Origin: Gnetum montanum
Taxonomy: Eukaryota; Streptophyta; Gnetopsida; Gnetales; Gnetaceae
Direction of reading: 5' to 3'
Length of the DNA: 64,000 nucleotides
Assembly (NCBI GenBank): GCA_015680685.1
Contig: MNCI01025115.1
Location: 123,606 to 187,605 of the forward strand
Shown: positions 37,066 to 47,954 of the stretch, in pieces
Numbering within the stretch: the stretch's first letter is position 1
Layout: each line of letters starts with the position of its first letter
Made by a program: the position numbers and the translations under genes
Notes under the pieces: generated by a model
Databases searched by the model: none
Told to the model about the DNA's origin: nothing
What the model saw: the letters and a program-made list of their open reading frames with translations, nothing else

Positions 37066-37708
37066 ATGGATGTCCTTAGTGCTAGTCTCTCTACTAGTTT
37101 TAGTGTTGTGGATCATGAAAGATTAGTGAACGCTCTAAAGGATAAGCTACAACATCTAGCTAGTCAATAATCAGATGTACTTGAAAGTCTTTCTCTAGTT
37201 GTAAGAAAGAGGATTACAATTTTGCAAGAGCTTCAGAGTAAACATATGAACTTAAGGCCAATTTTTTTAATAGAAAGAGTTGCTTTAGAAGCCAAATAGA
37301 AAAATCTATATGAGCTATTATATATAAAAAGATATTAAATTATCAATGCTATCTCCAATGGTGAAGCAAAACCAAAAGAAAATGAGGCTACTACTAAAGG
37401 TGAAAATGAGGAAGAGAAGGGTGTTCCTAAAATTTGGTTGGCTACCATGAAGACAAATGAAATTATTATAGAATAGAACATAGAGTGTGATGAAGGTGTT
37501 CTCCAATACCTAAAATATATTAAGTGATGTAGAATTGACAATTTGAAGGGTTTCAAAATTGTTTTCTATTTTGACAAGAGGTTTTGACCAAGACCTATCA
37601 CATGATAGATGATGATAAGACAATTTTAGAGAAGGTAATAGGGATAAAGATTCAATGGTATTCTAGAAAGAATCTCACTCAAAACCTTATGAAGAAGAAA
37701 CCAAAATG
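37066..37708 (+). pseudogene. NAP1: NAP1 (nucleosome assembly protein 1) pseudogene, intronless, 3'-truncated
   Basis: NAP1 is a histone H2A-H2B chaperone of nucleus and cytoplasm. Conserved blocks in order: RLVNALKDKLQHLASQ near 37,115; VVRKRITILQELQSKH near 37,198; RVALEAK.KNLYELLY.KRY near 37,277; a Glu-rich linker; GVPKIWLATMKTNEI near 37,423; YLKYIK.CRIDNLKGFKI near 37,509; then after a frameshift near 37,580 [36 protein letters not shown] and TGA at 37,706-37,708. At least five in-frame stops are visible. No intron interrupts about 640 bases, whereas plant NAP1 genes have many, so it derives from mRNA. The C-terminal third of the domain and the acidic tail are missing. It lies antisense inside E3. 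No poly(A) or own TSD was seen. Confidence 0.88.
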
Positions 37709-38740
37709 ATGGGCCAGTGTTTCTGCAATTATGTTTATGTTTTTTGAATAGGCTGTGAAGTGAAAAGTACAATATTTTTCTTAGTTCTTTTACTAGACCC
37801 CATTACCAGTTTCCATGAACACGTTGTAGTTTTGGGCTTATAGCCCATTTCATTTTCCTCCTTATTTCTTTATATTTGAGTCTAGTTTTCTTAATATCTT
37901 CTAAAATTTTACTCTATAGTAGCATAGTTTCAAATCTATAGTTTTATTCAATTTGTTTGTGATCTACCTCCCATATGACATGTTAGGGGATAAGGGATAA
38001 CATTTGTGTTACATTTACCTATCTTATATGTAGCTATGCATGGACTAGGAACCCAATTTTTATCCATGTGGAAACCATGGGAATGTATTTTAATTTATTG
38101 GAATTAAACTAGTAACTTGCAAGATACTACTTGTAATTCCTAAATTTTACTCTAGATTTGCGATGCTACACTGGATAGTTTGGAAATTAAGAACATCTAC
38201 TTTTATCCATTTGTCTTTTGAGATGGCAATGAAAGAGAGATTTAATCATATATAAATTAATGAAATAATGTTCATTAATATTATAGAAAAATGCTAAAAA
38301 TGTTTTCATGCTTCGCTACAGCTAGCCTTTATTTGAAATATAAATTAGCCTCAGTGCAATATTATATAATGCTAAAAGTCTCAACAAGGAAATATGTTTA
38401 TGCTTAAGAATTTGTGATAGATATTATAAATTTAATTCATAAGCTCAAGGAGAAGATCACCTATTGAAAAATTCCCAAAGGTGAATCTAGTTAAAAATGA
38501 ACATATCAATCTTAAACATGTTAATAATAAAAATTTCATAGGCAAGACATTTTTCTAATTGAAAAAATAATAAGTGAAAATAGTTTATTTTATGGTTGGT
38601 TTACATAGAACAAATTCTCTTTTAATATCTGATAACATAAAGTGGTAGGGAAAAAATGGCAAAAAGAAGCATGATTATGAACAAGGAAAATAGGTTCTAC
38701 TGCATGTATAAGAGAAATAAAGAAATATCATTGTGTTTAC
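37709..38740. other. AT-rich DNA without recognised content
   Basis: Between the NAP1 pseudogene and the E3 spacer. It might include NAP1 3' UTR near 37,710-37,900. No repeat motif of the family and no conserved ORF is seen. Confidence 0.4.
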
Positions 38741-38744
38741 CAAT

Positions 38745-38840
38745 TTTAAAACTTAGCAAGCCATAGTTTTACTAGTTTTAAGCCTTAGTGGATCACAAGG
38801 TTGCTAGTTTTAGGTCTTAGCAAGCCATGATCCACACTTG
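38745..38840 (-). repeat. Spacer S-left motif copies of E3
   Basis: Three inverted copies of CTACTAAGGCCTAAAACTAG type, 120-210 bases beyond the end of gag-PR, as in E1 and E4. Confidence 0.6.
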
Positions 38841-38959
38841 TCTTGTAAGTATGGAATGCTCTCAAAAGAGCATATAAGACTAACATCAATCATGAGGCAT
38901 GATATAATGTTGTAAAAATAAACAAATGACCAATAACAAAAGAAGGAATAAATTGTTTA

Positions 38960-41900
38960 CTATGAACTAGTTTTTTAATCTTCAAGAGGACAAGGGATCC
39001 TTTTCATATAACCTTATGTTCACCACCTTTCCTGTTAATCATAGTGAGTTGCATGTATTTTCATTGGTTTCTTTGTGTTGTATAATTGATGTTGTTAGCA
39101 TCATTATTATCCTTGTTGCTAGTAGCCTTAGTATGAGTTTTAGGTGTCTCCTCTTGAAACTCCACCTCTGAACTTTGGTCAATGTTAACATAGTTAATCA
39201 ATGGTACTGAGGACACTGATCATAATTTTTCCATCCTCATATGGTAAGTAAATCTCCTAATGTAAAGGAGATGAAACTACCAACACTTTTCTAACCATTG
39301 CCTTCCTAGAATCAAGTTGAAACCAAGTGTCTCTTTGACTAATAGAAAGTTAGCAAATGTAGTAAATTATTCATTGACTACAAACTCTAAAGAGATAAAA
39401 CCCCACACTACTACTCATGATCCATTCAATGATTTAATTGCTAAGGTAGTGCTCTCCTAGATGTTCTCAATTATTCCTAACTTGTTAATGATAGAATATG
39501 GTATCACATTTTTGGCTACCCCATCATCTACATGAATACCATGTACCTTGTATCTACTAACATGTATGATGATAAGTAGGGGAGTAGATAGCACTTCTTC
39601 ATTTTAAGAGTTCATCTTTACTTCACTATCATGGAAGTTATGCATGGTTTGATGATCATTTTCCCTAAGTAAATCTTGATCAATGATACAGAGGATCAAC
39701 TCTCTATTGGTGGGCATGTCTCTATTCATAAGGATAACAGTCAATACCTGAGCTAGTGCATCCCTATGAGTAGGAGATGTCATGAAGAGGTCATACAAGT
39801 TTAGTGATGTGTTATTTTTCTTAAGGGATCATTTGGCTTATTCAATTATTGCAAGAAACTTCTTTCCCTTGGCTTGTGATATTTCAGCTATAGTAGTTCT
39901 AACCTCCTCTATCTTCTATAAATTTTGTGGCTTAGGTTTTGATGCATATGCCTTGGACCCCTTGTCCCTAGGTGTAGTTGGTCTTGGTGTAGCTTATTTC
40001 AAATACTTTCATTATTGTCCACCTTTAGTAGCCTTTATTATTGGTTTGGTGATAGGTTTCTTTCATCACCATTATGATGATTTTTTCTTACTAACCTCTA
40101 AGTTGTGGGCCACTATATGTGGGCTTTGGTCATGAGTTGTTATGGTCTTACTTGTTGAAGATGTTGCGACCTAAATAACAAATGGTTTCCTAAACTTTGG
40201 AGGATTAGCAACTCATTGATTATGTTGTTATGTTGAAGCCACTAAAGTTGGAACGCTTATGATGAAAGCCTCCTTAGGGTTAGAGAAGGTGGTACCCATA
40301 TAATGAAGGACTCTCTAGGATTTTTGTTTTAGAGCTATGGTGCTGCTTTGATGAAAAAACATTTCCTAGGAGGGTTAGACCATTTGGTTTCTATGAATTA
40401 GGCTATGGTATAAGATTTTTTGTTAGTACTTGGAGAGTTGGACTCATTCACTACTAACTCTTTAGAGTTTATCATCTTCCAGAGGTTATCCTTTAACACT
40501 AGGAAAAAATCAATTTCATGACTAGCCATTTGATGATAATGGAAATACTTATCCAGTATAAAGTACTTTGATAGCTTGGGATCATCTTTGGTTCCTATTG
40601 CTAGGTCTCTAGCTATGTCACAAAGACGATTATACTTCTTACAAGCCTCTTCAGATAGTTGCCTATGTTGTATGTGGTCACCTTTAAGAAACTGTTCTAG
40701 AAGCTTAGATGGCTTCATAGGCAACCTAGTATACTGAGACCTATACTTACATCCAAAGTTTCATCTTGATTGACTTGGAGCATAGGAAGTGGATGGTTGT
40801 AATGAGTTAAGGGATGTGTTATGTGGTAGTGAGCCCCTCCTCTTTTCTTGTTTTGTCTCTTTCACTACAATTGCCATAATTTTATGTTATTTTCTATTTT
40901 TATTGCTATCTCTCCTTACATGTTGGTTTTTGTAGGCCACATAGGCTAGATCGATGCTTGCTTCAACTACTTCCTCGATGTTCTTAGTTTATGAGAAGGC
41001 TTGGCTTAGTGACCAAGGCTCTAGGTAGTATAGCTTTGACTTGATAAAGTTATTTATTACTCCCTTTTAAATGGCCAAGAGGTGAGCTTCAGCAATAGGA
41101 CCTATGATCTTGTTAAGTGTTGAGTTCCACATTTAAATGAACCTTTTGACCAGTTCAAGCACATCAATTGGTCCAATGTGGCATATGAATTTAAGTTGTA
41201 TCTGAAGCAATTGGAAAATTAGCTAATTAGGTCCTTAAGGGAAGAGATAGAACCTATAGGCAAGGTTTGATACCCATCTAGAAATTTACCCTTAAGGGAT
41301 ATGTAAAAATGTTTCAATACCATATGAGGCCAAACTTGCAAAAAGAGGAAGTTAGACCGAAAGGTTACTATATGTGCATTAGGATCCCCTTCATCATTGT
41401 ATTTGGTGAGGTTTGAAATAGGTAGGCCTACAAGCAAGATTAATTGAGGCACTATAGGGCTTATAGGATCATCTTGGTAGAAATATAGAACCATGACCAT
41501 CTAATATGTCTTAGCTTTAAGTTTTTACAACTCTTCATTAAGGTCTTGGATCATTTGGAAAGCTTGATCTAGGCCTTGGGGCATCCCTGTGGGATGAAAA
41601 AGTTGTGAGACTTGGGGTTTCACAATAGGCTATGGTATTAAAGGGAGAGACTAGGTTATGGTGATCATAGATCAACTAAACAAGGAGAAAGGTGCTTGTG
41701 TTGGAACTTGAGACACAAAGAGGACAAGTGAAGTATGAGAGTCTTGTGTTTCTTGGAATCCTAATGAGGGCCCTAGAAGTTTGTTAAAGGGAGATGGTGA
41801 GGTATACATCACCAAGGCTGGGTGAACAAATTTAGGTTGTATGATAAAGGGTATTGATGAGAATAAGGAGGTGGATTTAAATAAGGATTATGTCTAGTGT

Positions 41901-42427
41901 ATGGCAATGATGGATGTGGACTCAAACATGGTAAGATAGATAGGAGGAGAGTTGGGGTGAGGGACCTATCCTATTGATGAGGTGAGAGACATTGAGTTGG
42001 GTTCAATTATTTGGAGAGCCAAAGATTGGAAAATACTTCTAATAAAGGTGTATGGCTTCTATTCAACCTCAAACTCAACTTCCTCTTCTTAATGATCCTC
42101 TGAATTAATTCCCTCACTAAACTCATCATCTTCTATGAGTTGTATGAGCATTTACACATAGAAGTTAGTGAAGGGGATTTGGTCATAGGGGGATCAGATG
42201 TATTCTTTTCCATTCTAACATATAATTTTGAATTGATGCTTAGCATCAAATTTGAAGCATGATATCAATAGAATAGGTTGTATCTTGGCATAAAGAAAGT
42301 TATACAACTCTTCATTAATGATCACAAAATCTAGATTTTTACCTCTTTTTCTAAGTGATTTCCTTCGTTCTATGATCCTAGGGTCTTTTAGGTCATAGAT
42401 ACAAATTACATCTTGGCTGGATGTCAT
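38960..42427 (-). pseudogene. gag-protease of E3
   Basis: Start ATG at 42,427 (MTSSQDVICIYDLKDPRIIE), followed by 70 open codons that match the E1 and E4 N-terminal domain. The capsid-like block KYNDEGDPNAHIVTF... LPIGSISSLKDL is open at 41,500-41,219. The zinc-knuckle-like block KYFHYHQMASHEIDFF (Cys lost) lies in an open 108-codon stretch at 40,724-40,398. The retropepsin VDDG is near 39,531 and NLILGR near 39,310. The tail beyond 39,150 is poorly preserved, so the 3' border is approximate. Long open blocks separated by few stops suggest this copy is somewhat younger than E1. It is the only protein of E3. Confidence 0.8.
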
Positions 42428-43221
42428 GTTTGTTAGGTAAATATGTAGTACAGTTGATTAGCTAAAAGACATTATGAGAAAGATGTTGAAAAATGGCTTG
42501 AAAATGATATAAAAGGTGGAAAAAGTACAAAATATAGTAAATGGAATTTAAAAATGACTAAAAGAGGAAAAATAGCTGAAAATAGATCACTTACTATAAA
42601 TAGTAAGTGGGGTGTCAAGTGAGGTATACCCATTTTGCTAGAAATGACAAAAGGTTGGTGTCAAACCCCATCCATGTTGGGCTTCCTAGTCGCACCCATC
42701 TTGAGGAAGAAAGAGGGTGAGATGGGGAGTTCTCACACCTTCACTTGGCAACATTGGTGGAAGGGGTTTTACTTTTTGGAAAGTAAACCAAAGTCAAAAC
42801 TTCAATTTTCCAAAAGTGAGGTTTTAGTAGGTTTTTAATGTTGAACCTACTACAAATTTTTTCATTAACAAAAGGGGACAAAGGTTCTTATTTTTTAGAA
42901 AAACACCAATGCTAATTTTAAAAATTCCCAAAAACTATTATGAAATTTTCAAAAGCTAAATACTCACACTAAGGGGGGTATGACACACACATGTCCACAC
43001 TAGCTTTAAAATTCCTAGTAGGTACTATGAAATTTTTTCCAAAACCCAAACACCCACACTGGGTTTTGGTGGCAAGGGGATGGGTGGTAACATTGGGTTT
43101 TTGCAACAAAAAGGTGTTAACAAATCTTGCACAAAAAAAGGTTTCAAAAAAATTCAAAATTTCTAGATTGTAGGTAACTTCAGCACACAGGCAATAGATT
43201 TGAATGTAGAATTTGGACAAA
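42428..43221 (-). other. E3 leader between PBS and gag
   Basis: Non-coding. It shares text with the E1 leader (plus strand 420-500). It holds a nearly perfect 22-base palindrome, CACTTACTATAAATAGTAAG plus TG, at 42,589-42,610, the same motif as in LTR U3. A 67-codon plus ORF and a 100-codon minus ORF here have no relatives in the other leaders. Confidence 0.6.
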
Positions 43222-43240
43222 GGTCCTTCTTCTAGCACCA
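43222..43240 (-). other. Primer-binding site of E3
   Basis: Minus strand TGGTGCTAGAAGAAGGACC, six bases (GTTTTC) inside the LTR end. E4 has TGGTGCTAGAAGGAGGGCC at the same place. It resembles the TGGCGCC-type PBS of Athila/Tat elements in its start and G-rich end, but the priming tRNA was not identified. Confidence 0.65.
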
Positions 43241-43246
43241 GAAAAC

Positions 43247-44717
43247 TATTACAACTAAAAATCTTGATCATTGGAAAACTAAGAATCCTATCACAATAAA
43301 TTTAATCCCAAATTTTCAAGGCCTCCAAAAAATGAAATCTAAGGTACCTTGGATGGTTAAGTAAATCACCTAGAAACTTAGAGAATGCAAAACAAGAGTA
43401 AAAAATAAAAATGCAATGTAAATCTAAAAAAATAAATGCATAGAATCAAAAAAATAAATTAAAATTCCACAAAAAATAGAACTTTAAACTTTATTGAAAA
43501 ATAAAGGAGGTTCAAAAATGTGTGCAAGAATGCTTGAGGAGGCAAGAGGGTTCACTCCAATGAGGGCCTAGAATTTGTAGCCCCATGATCTGAATGCTTC
43601 AAAACTCCCAAAAATGTAAAACCTTGTTGCAAACTTCACTAGATCCACAATGTTGATGTTATAGGAGGGGTGTAACAATGGCTATGGGGGTTCCACATTG
43701 GGCATTTAAGAAGCTTTTATGTATTCAAAGCTCTTGAATGCAAAAATGTTTGCAAAAATTCCAAAGTGTCAAAATGCCAAAATTGTGGAACCTGTAAATG
43801 GTGCTTCAGGTTGGTTTTTATAGGCTTTAGGCCTTAAATATTGCTACAAATTGGTTGTAAATTACTTCAAATTGGGTTGCAAATTTCTATTACATTCCAA
43901 GTGGAATAGGTACCAAAATCAGGGGGGTTATCATATATAGTAATTGTCATACCTTCATGGCCATTCCATTTACTAAAAATAGTAACAAGGGAATGACATC
44001 CACATTGGGAGGATGGCTTCTACACTAGGAGTAGATATTCCATGCTAGGGGCACATCTTCCATATTAGGGGGAGATCTTCCATGCTAGGAATACATCTTC
44101 CATGTTGTGAGTAGATCTTCCATGCTAGGAGCACATCTTCCATGCTAGGATTTGATCTTTCATGCTAGGGGAACATCTATGTTGGGGGGAAGATCTTCCA
44201 TATTGGGGGCACATCTTCCATGCTAGGGGGATTGCTTCCATGCTAGAAGCACATCTTCAACACTAGTGGGATGGCTTCCACACTAGGAGCAGATCTTCCA
44301 CACTGAGAGCACATCTTTCACATTGGGGGTACATCTTCCATGTTGGGGGTAGGTGAGTTGTACCCCCATGCATCCACATTAGAGATAGATGAGTTATACT
44401 CCCATGCATCCTAGTTGGGGGTAGGTGTCTTCAATGTATAAAATGTCATACCCCTCATAAAATGTATCAAAATGCCAATTTTGAGATCCAAAAATACATT
44501 TCTAACCTCCCAAGCCCAAATATAGATGTTACATGACATTTTTCCATCGGGGGATGAGGCTTTGGCCACTTACAAGCCATTTTTAGCCCCAAAATTATAA
44601 AGTATGTGAGATTGCATCTTATGGATTACAATCCTCACATTTACAATGAAGTTTTGCCTCAGGTTTCATGGGATGGGGTTATAAAGGTTACAACATGCAA
44701 ATTTTTGTGATGTTTCA
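43247..44717 (-). mobile_element. E3 5' LTR
   Basis: 1,471 bases, minus strand from TGAAACATCAC (44,717) to AGTTGTAATA (43,247). It contains the 20-bp minisatellite (43,995-44,420), the palindrome pair (43,930-43,985), TATA box TATAAAAAC (43,822-43,814) and CAATAAAGTTTAAAG near 43,490. Visible mismatches to the 3' LTR are numerous. Confidence 0.85.
43995..44420 (-). repeat. ~20-bp minisatellite in E3 5' LTR
   Basis: About 18-20 degenerate units of plus-strand ATCTTCCATGCTAGGGGCAC type, in upstream U3. It is longer than the partner array at 31,040-31,330. Confidence 0.75.
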
Positions 44718-44722
44718 TGTAG
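44718..44722. repeat. E3 target-site duplication, right
   Basis: TGTAG, identical to 30,258-30,262. Confidence 0.85.
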
Positions 44723-45857
44723 TAATAAGTACTCAAACTGGAAGGTTATGAGATGGGATTTTGGATTATCTTCACCATTGTAATTGGTGAATTGTGGTAC
44801 AAGGACACTAGGGGAAAAGAGTTAGTGGTGGGACCATAGGACTGATGGGATCATCCTAATAGATATCCATAATGTTTATAATCTAAGATGTGGAAGCGTT
44901 GAGTCTCCTTAACTCTTTAGTTAAGTTCTAGATGATTTGGAAGGCTTAATTTAGTCCTTGAGGTGCCCCTATTGGTTGTGGGGTCTATAAAAAATGTTGT
45001 AGTATTCCTCACAATAGGTCATAGCACTAAGGGAAGAGGTTGAGTTACCATTGTTGTAGGTCAACTGAATAGCAAAAAGGAAGTCTATGCTAGTATCTGA
45101 GGTATAAAGGGGAAAAATGGGATATGTGATCCTTGGATCACCTAAGGTTTCATAGTGGGCCCCATTTAGGTGGCTAAGGGGTTGGTGATGGTCATAATCA
45201 TCGATGAAGGTTACACAAGTAATGGTTGGATGGAAAAAAACATGGAAAAGTGAAAAGGTGTTGGCTACAACACCAATTGTGTTTAGTACACTACTATAAC
45301 AAGAATTGACCCAAACATGGTCGATTAGAGGAAGGTGAAGGTTGGGGAATCTATTCCATGGAAGAAGCAAGGGGGTTTGAGGTAGGCACCATGGCTTCTG
45401 AAGTTGATTGTTGAAGCAACCCTTCCATAAGGTTCTGATGTTTGGACTCAGCCCTGAACTCATCCTCTTCTTTTTGTTGCTCATCTGACTTGGCCTTGCC
45501 ATCCTCTTCAACCATCTTAATCAGTTAAGATAGGATGCAAATGTAGGTTTTTATTAGGGGTATTTTATCATATGTGGAAGGAATGTATTCCTTCCCATCA
45601 TGGTGTATGAGCTCATATTCCATTTTGACTTTTGCTTCCATTCTTGGAATCAACATGCTAGCCTGAATCTTAATGCAAACAAAGTTGTAGTGATCTTCAT
45701 TTACCACTAAAAAATCTATGCTTCATCCCCTAAGCCTTAGTGATTGCCTACATTCTACTATGGTGCAATCCTTATGATCATAAACTCTCATGGCCTACTG
45801 ACTAGATCTACTGTCAATGAAGTTAAATGATAAAACAATAGACTAGTTGGATGACAT
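44718..45857 (-). pseudogene. gag of E4, 5' part before the E3 insertion
   Basis: Starts ATGTCATCCAAC at 45,857. The N-terminal domain includes RVYDHKDCTIVECRQSLRLR and a 60-codon open block with EYELIHHDGKEYIPSTYD (45,707-45,525). A 180-codon open stretch follows (45,511-44,969; acidic then Pro/Ser-rich). The capsid-like block FTNYNGEDNPKSHLITFQF stops at 44,718, exactly where the E3 LTR begins. The matching continuation is at 30,262. Confidence 0.82.
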
Positions 45858-46415
45858 TGTCAAAGATATGGTTTTAACGTTTTTACTATTTTTAGTAAAA
45901 AGTGTAGTCAATGGGATTATCCATTAATGTAGTTGGCTATAAATGGAAAAGTAGTGGTAAACTACTATTGTGAAATACTGAGTAGTAGATGGTCATTTAC
46001 TATGTAGGAGACAGGGCAATTTCCAACCAACTACATTAAGTGGTGAGAGTTGAAAAGTGGTTTTCTCAGTGAATTGATATGGGTTTTCATACAAAAACTA
46101 GGCTTTTGCATGAAAACTCAGTTCCTAAATGGAAATGGATTTTTTGAAATGAAAATAGATTTTAAATTAGAAATGAGTTTCAAATTTGGGATGTCAAGGT
46201 CAACTATGCTAGTTCCAAGGAAATCAGCAACTGCTATGAAATTATAGTGGAAACCCAACCCATTTACCATAACTATGCTAAGGTATTTGGAAAAGGGTTT
46301 GGGTAGTAATGTTGATTTTAATGGAATATGTTGGTAGGATTTAGAGTTGGAAATGTAATAGAGTTATTTTTTAGGCAAGATTGGAAAAGAGTTTATGGTT
46401 AAGCATTTAGGCAAA
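45858..46415 (-). other. E4 leader
   Basis: Non-coding DNA between PBS and gag. It has one near-palindrome, TTTTACTATTTTTAGTAAAA (45,881-45,900), equivalent to that of the E3 leader. Confidence 0.55.
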
Positions 46416-46434
46416 GGCCCTCCTTCTAGCACCA
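46416..46434 (-). other. Primer-binding site of E4
   Basis: TGGTGCTAGAAGGAGGGCC on the minus strand, separated from the LTR by GTTTTC as in E3. This is the best preserved PBS of the family in the window. Confidence 0.65.
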
Positions 46435-46440
46435 GAAAAC

Positions 46441-47916
46441 TATTGTACTTGAAAAATTTGGTTGTTGGAACATAAACTAGAATATCCCATGTATTGGAAT
46501 AGTTTTAGCCTCAAATCCCAAGGGCCTAAAAAAATGGAATTCAAGGCACCCTTGACAATCTAGCCAATCACCCAGGGACTTATGGAAGTGTAAATAGAAA
46601 TGTAAATGAAAATGTAAATGGAAAAAAAAAGATGAAAATATAAAAGTAAACAAAATGAAATTGTTAATGGAAATGAAATTGCGAATCTAGAATGAAAATT
46701 GACATAGAAATGAAAATGTGAATTCAAATCTACATAATAATAAACTATGAAAATAAAGTAACAGGTTCAAAAAGTATAGATTTTGTGCTAGGTGCACAAG
46801 ATGTTTCCTATGGAATTTTAAATTTTGTTGAAGCCTACAATCTGCACTTGAAACTCCATGATCTAGATGCTTCCTAGTTCTAGTTTCTAGTAACTCCCTA
46901 CTAGTTTCCACCAAAATCTACAACTATGGTCACAAATGGTATTCCACCTTTGATGCAGTGAAGGCACGTTGGGAGTCACTATGCCCAGCGTAGATACAAT
47001 TCTATAACAAAAGGTGTTGAAAGGTTGTAAAAGGCTCTTTTGGTTGCAAAATGCTTCCAAGTTCTACTACTTAGAAGAAGTTGGGAACTAGTTACGATGT
47101 CATTCTACCAAAGTTGTGGAAACAAAATAATATATTTACATTAAACATTTATACACTATGGAATTGCTTATTTTGGTTGTATGCATCACTGTCATGATTA
47201 CTGGTAGATTGATGTCTATTTGCAGGTGGTAATGGTTATAATTTTTAGTGTAGTTTCCATTTATAGTAAGTTTGGAATACCTTGTAGCCACCAAAGCTCA
47301 TCTAAATACAATAAATAGTAAACAGATTTTTCTGAATACACTGATACCATCCCAACCACACTAACCTTGGTGTACTATGCTAAAGTTGCTAGAAACTTTT
47401 GAAAACTAATGGAAACTATAGAAAATGCTGGAAATTGTAGAAAATGTTGTCTAGGCCATGCTGCAACTACTGAAGACTTGGGATGACTATGTTAGTCATT
47501 GTTGGCAAAATAGAAAATGGAAAATCCCAACAATTCCAACGTTGCATCTATGTTGGGTTATCTAGTGACTATGTTAGGTTTTGTTGAAAAATGAAAATCC
47601 AACACCATCTATGATAGAGGTAGATGGTTCTAGCATAGTTGAGGCTATACCCCTACAAAGACCCATGAAAACACCAAATTTGGTAATTTCCAAGGCATTT
47701 TCAACCTTTCCAAGCCCAATTATAGACATGATGGAACTTTTTCCACTTGGGAAAGTGAGGCAATAGCAACTTTTGAGGCATTTTTTCAGCCTCAAAAAGT
47801 GAAAGTACGTAAGATTGTAGCTCATGAACTACAAATATTACATTTACCATGAAACCTTGCCTCAAGTTGGAAAATGAAGGTTACAATTTGCAACATGAAT
47901 TTTTTATGGTGTTTCA
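46441..47916 (-). mobile_element. E4 5' LTR
   Basis: 1,476 bases. The minus strand starts TGAAACACCATAAAAAAT (47,916) and ends near 46,441 beside the PBS spacer. It aligns with the E3 LTRs at both ends, but its U3 lacks a clear 20-bp minisatellite. Confidence 0.75.
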
Positions 47917-47954
47917 AGTACTCTTTCATTCAACATAAATTCAAAAAGTAAACT

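Larger units (their letters stand above)
30263..44717 (-). mobile_element. E3: complete but pol-less giant LTR retrotransposon nested in E4 gag
   Basis: 14.45 kb with two homologous LTRs in the same orientation, flanked by perfect TGTAG duplications. Minus-strand order: 5' LTR, PBS (43,240-43,222), leader, gag-PR (42,427-38,960), spacer S-left (38,840-38,745), cargo (about 38,740-33,830, with an antisense NAP1 pseudogene), spacer S-right (about 33,800-33,000), 3' UTR, PPT and 3' LTR. No RT, RNase H or integrase is visible in any frame, although E1 and E5 carry these between S-right and 3' UTR. E3 is therefore a non-autonomous element that needed pol in trans (inference). The two LTRs differ at many sites, so insertion is old, and E4 is older still. 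Confidence 0.85.
21813..47916 (-). mobile_element. E4: family member split by E3, left end lost
   Basis: Read on the minus strand: 5' LTR (47,916-46,441), PBS, leader, gag 5' part (45,857-44,718), E3 insertion (44,717-30,263), rest of gag-PR (30,262-27,780), spacer (27,779-27,058), gene G antisense. Second spacer, pol and 3' LTR are not present; the left side abuts the E7 LTR. The 5-bp flank of the 5' LTR is AGTAC (47,917-47,921); its partner was not found. Confidence 0.75.

Noticed and set aside
36727-37116. Ser-Leu and Arg-Glu repeat ORFs on both strands
   Set aside because: Products of the (TC)n microsatellite; no start context or conservation.
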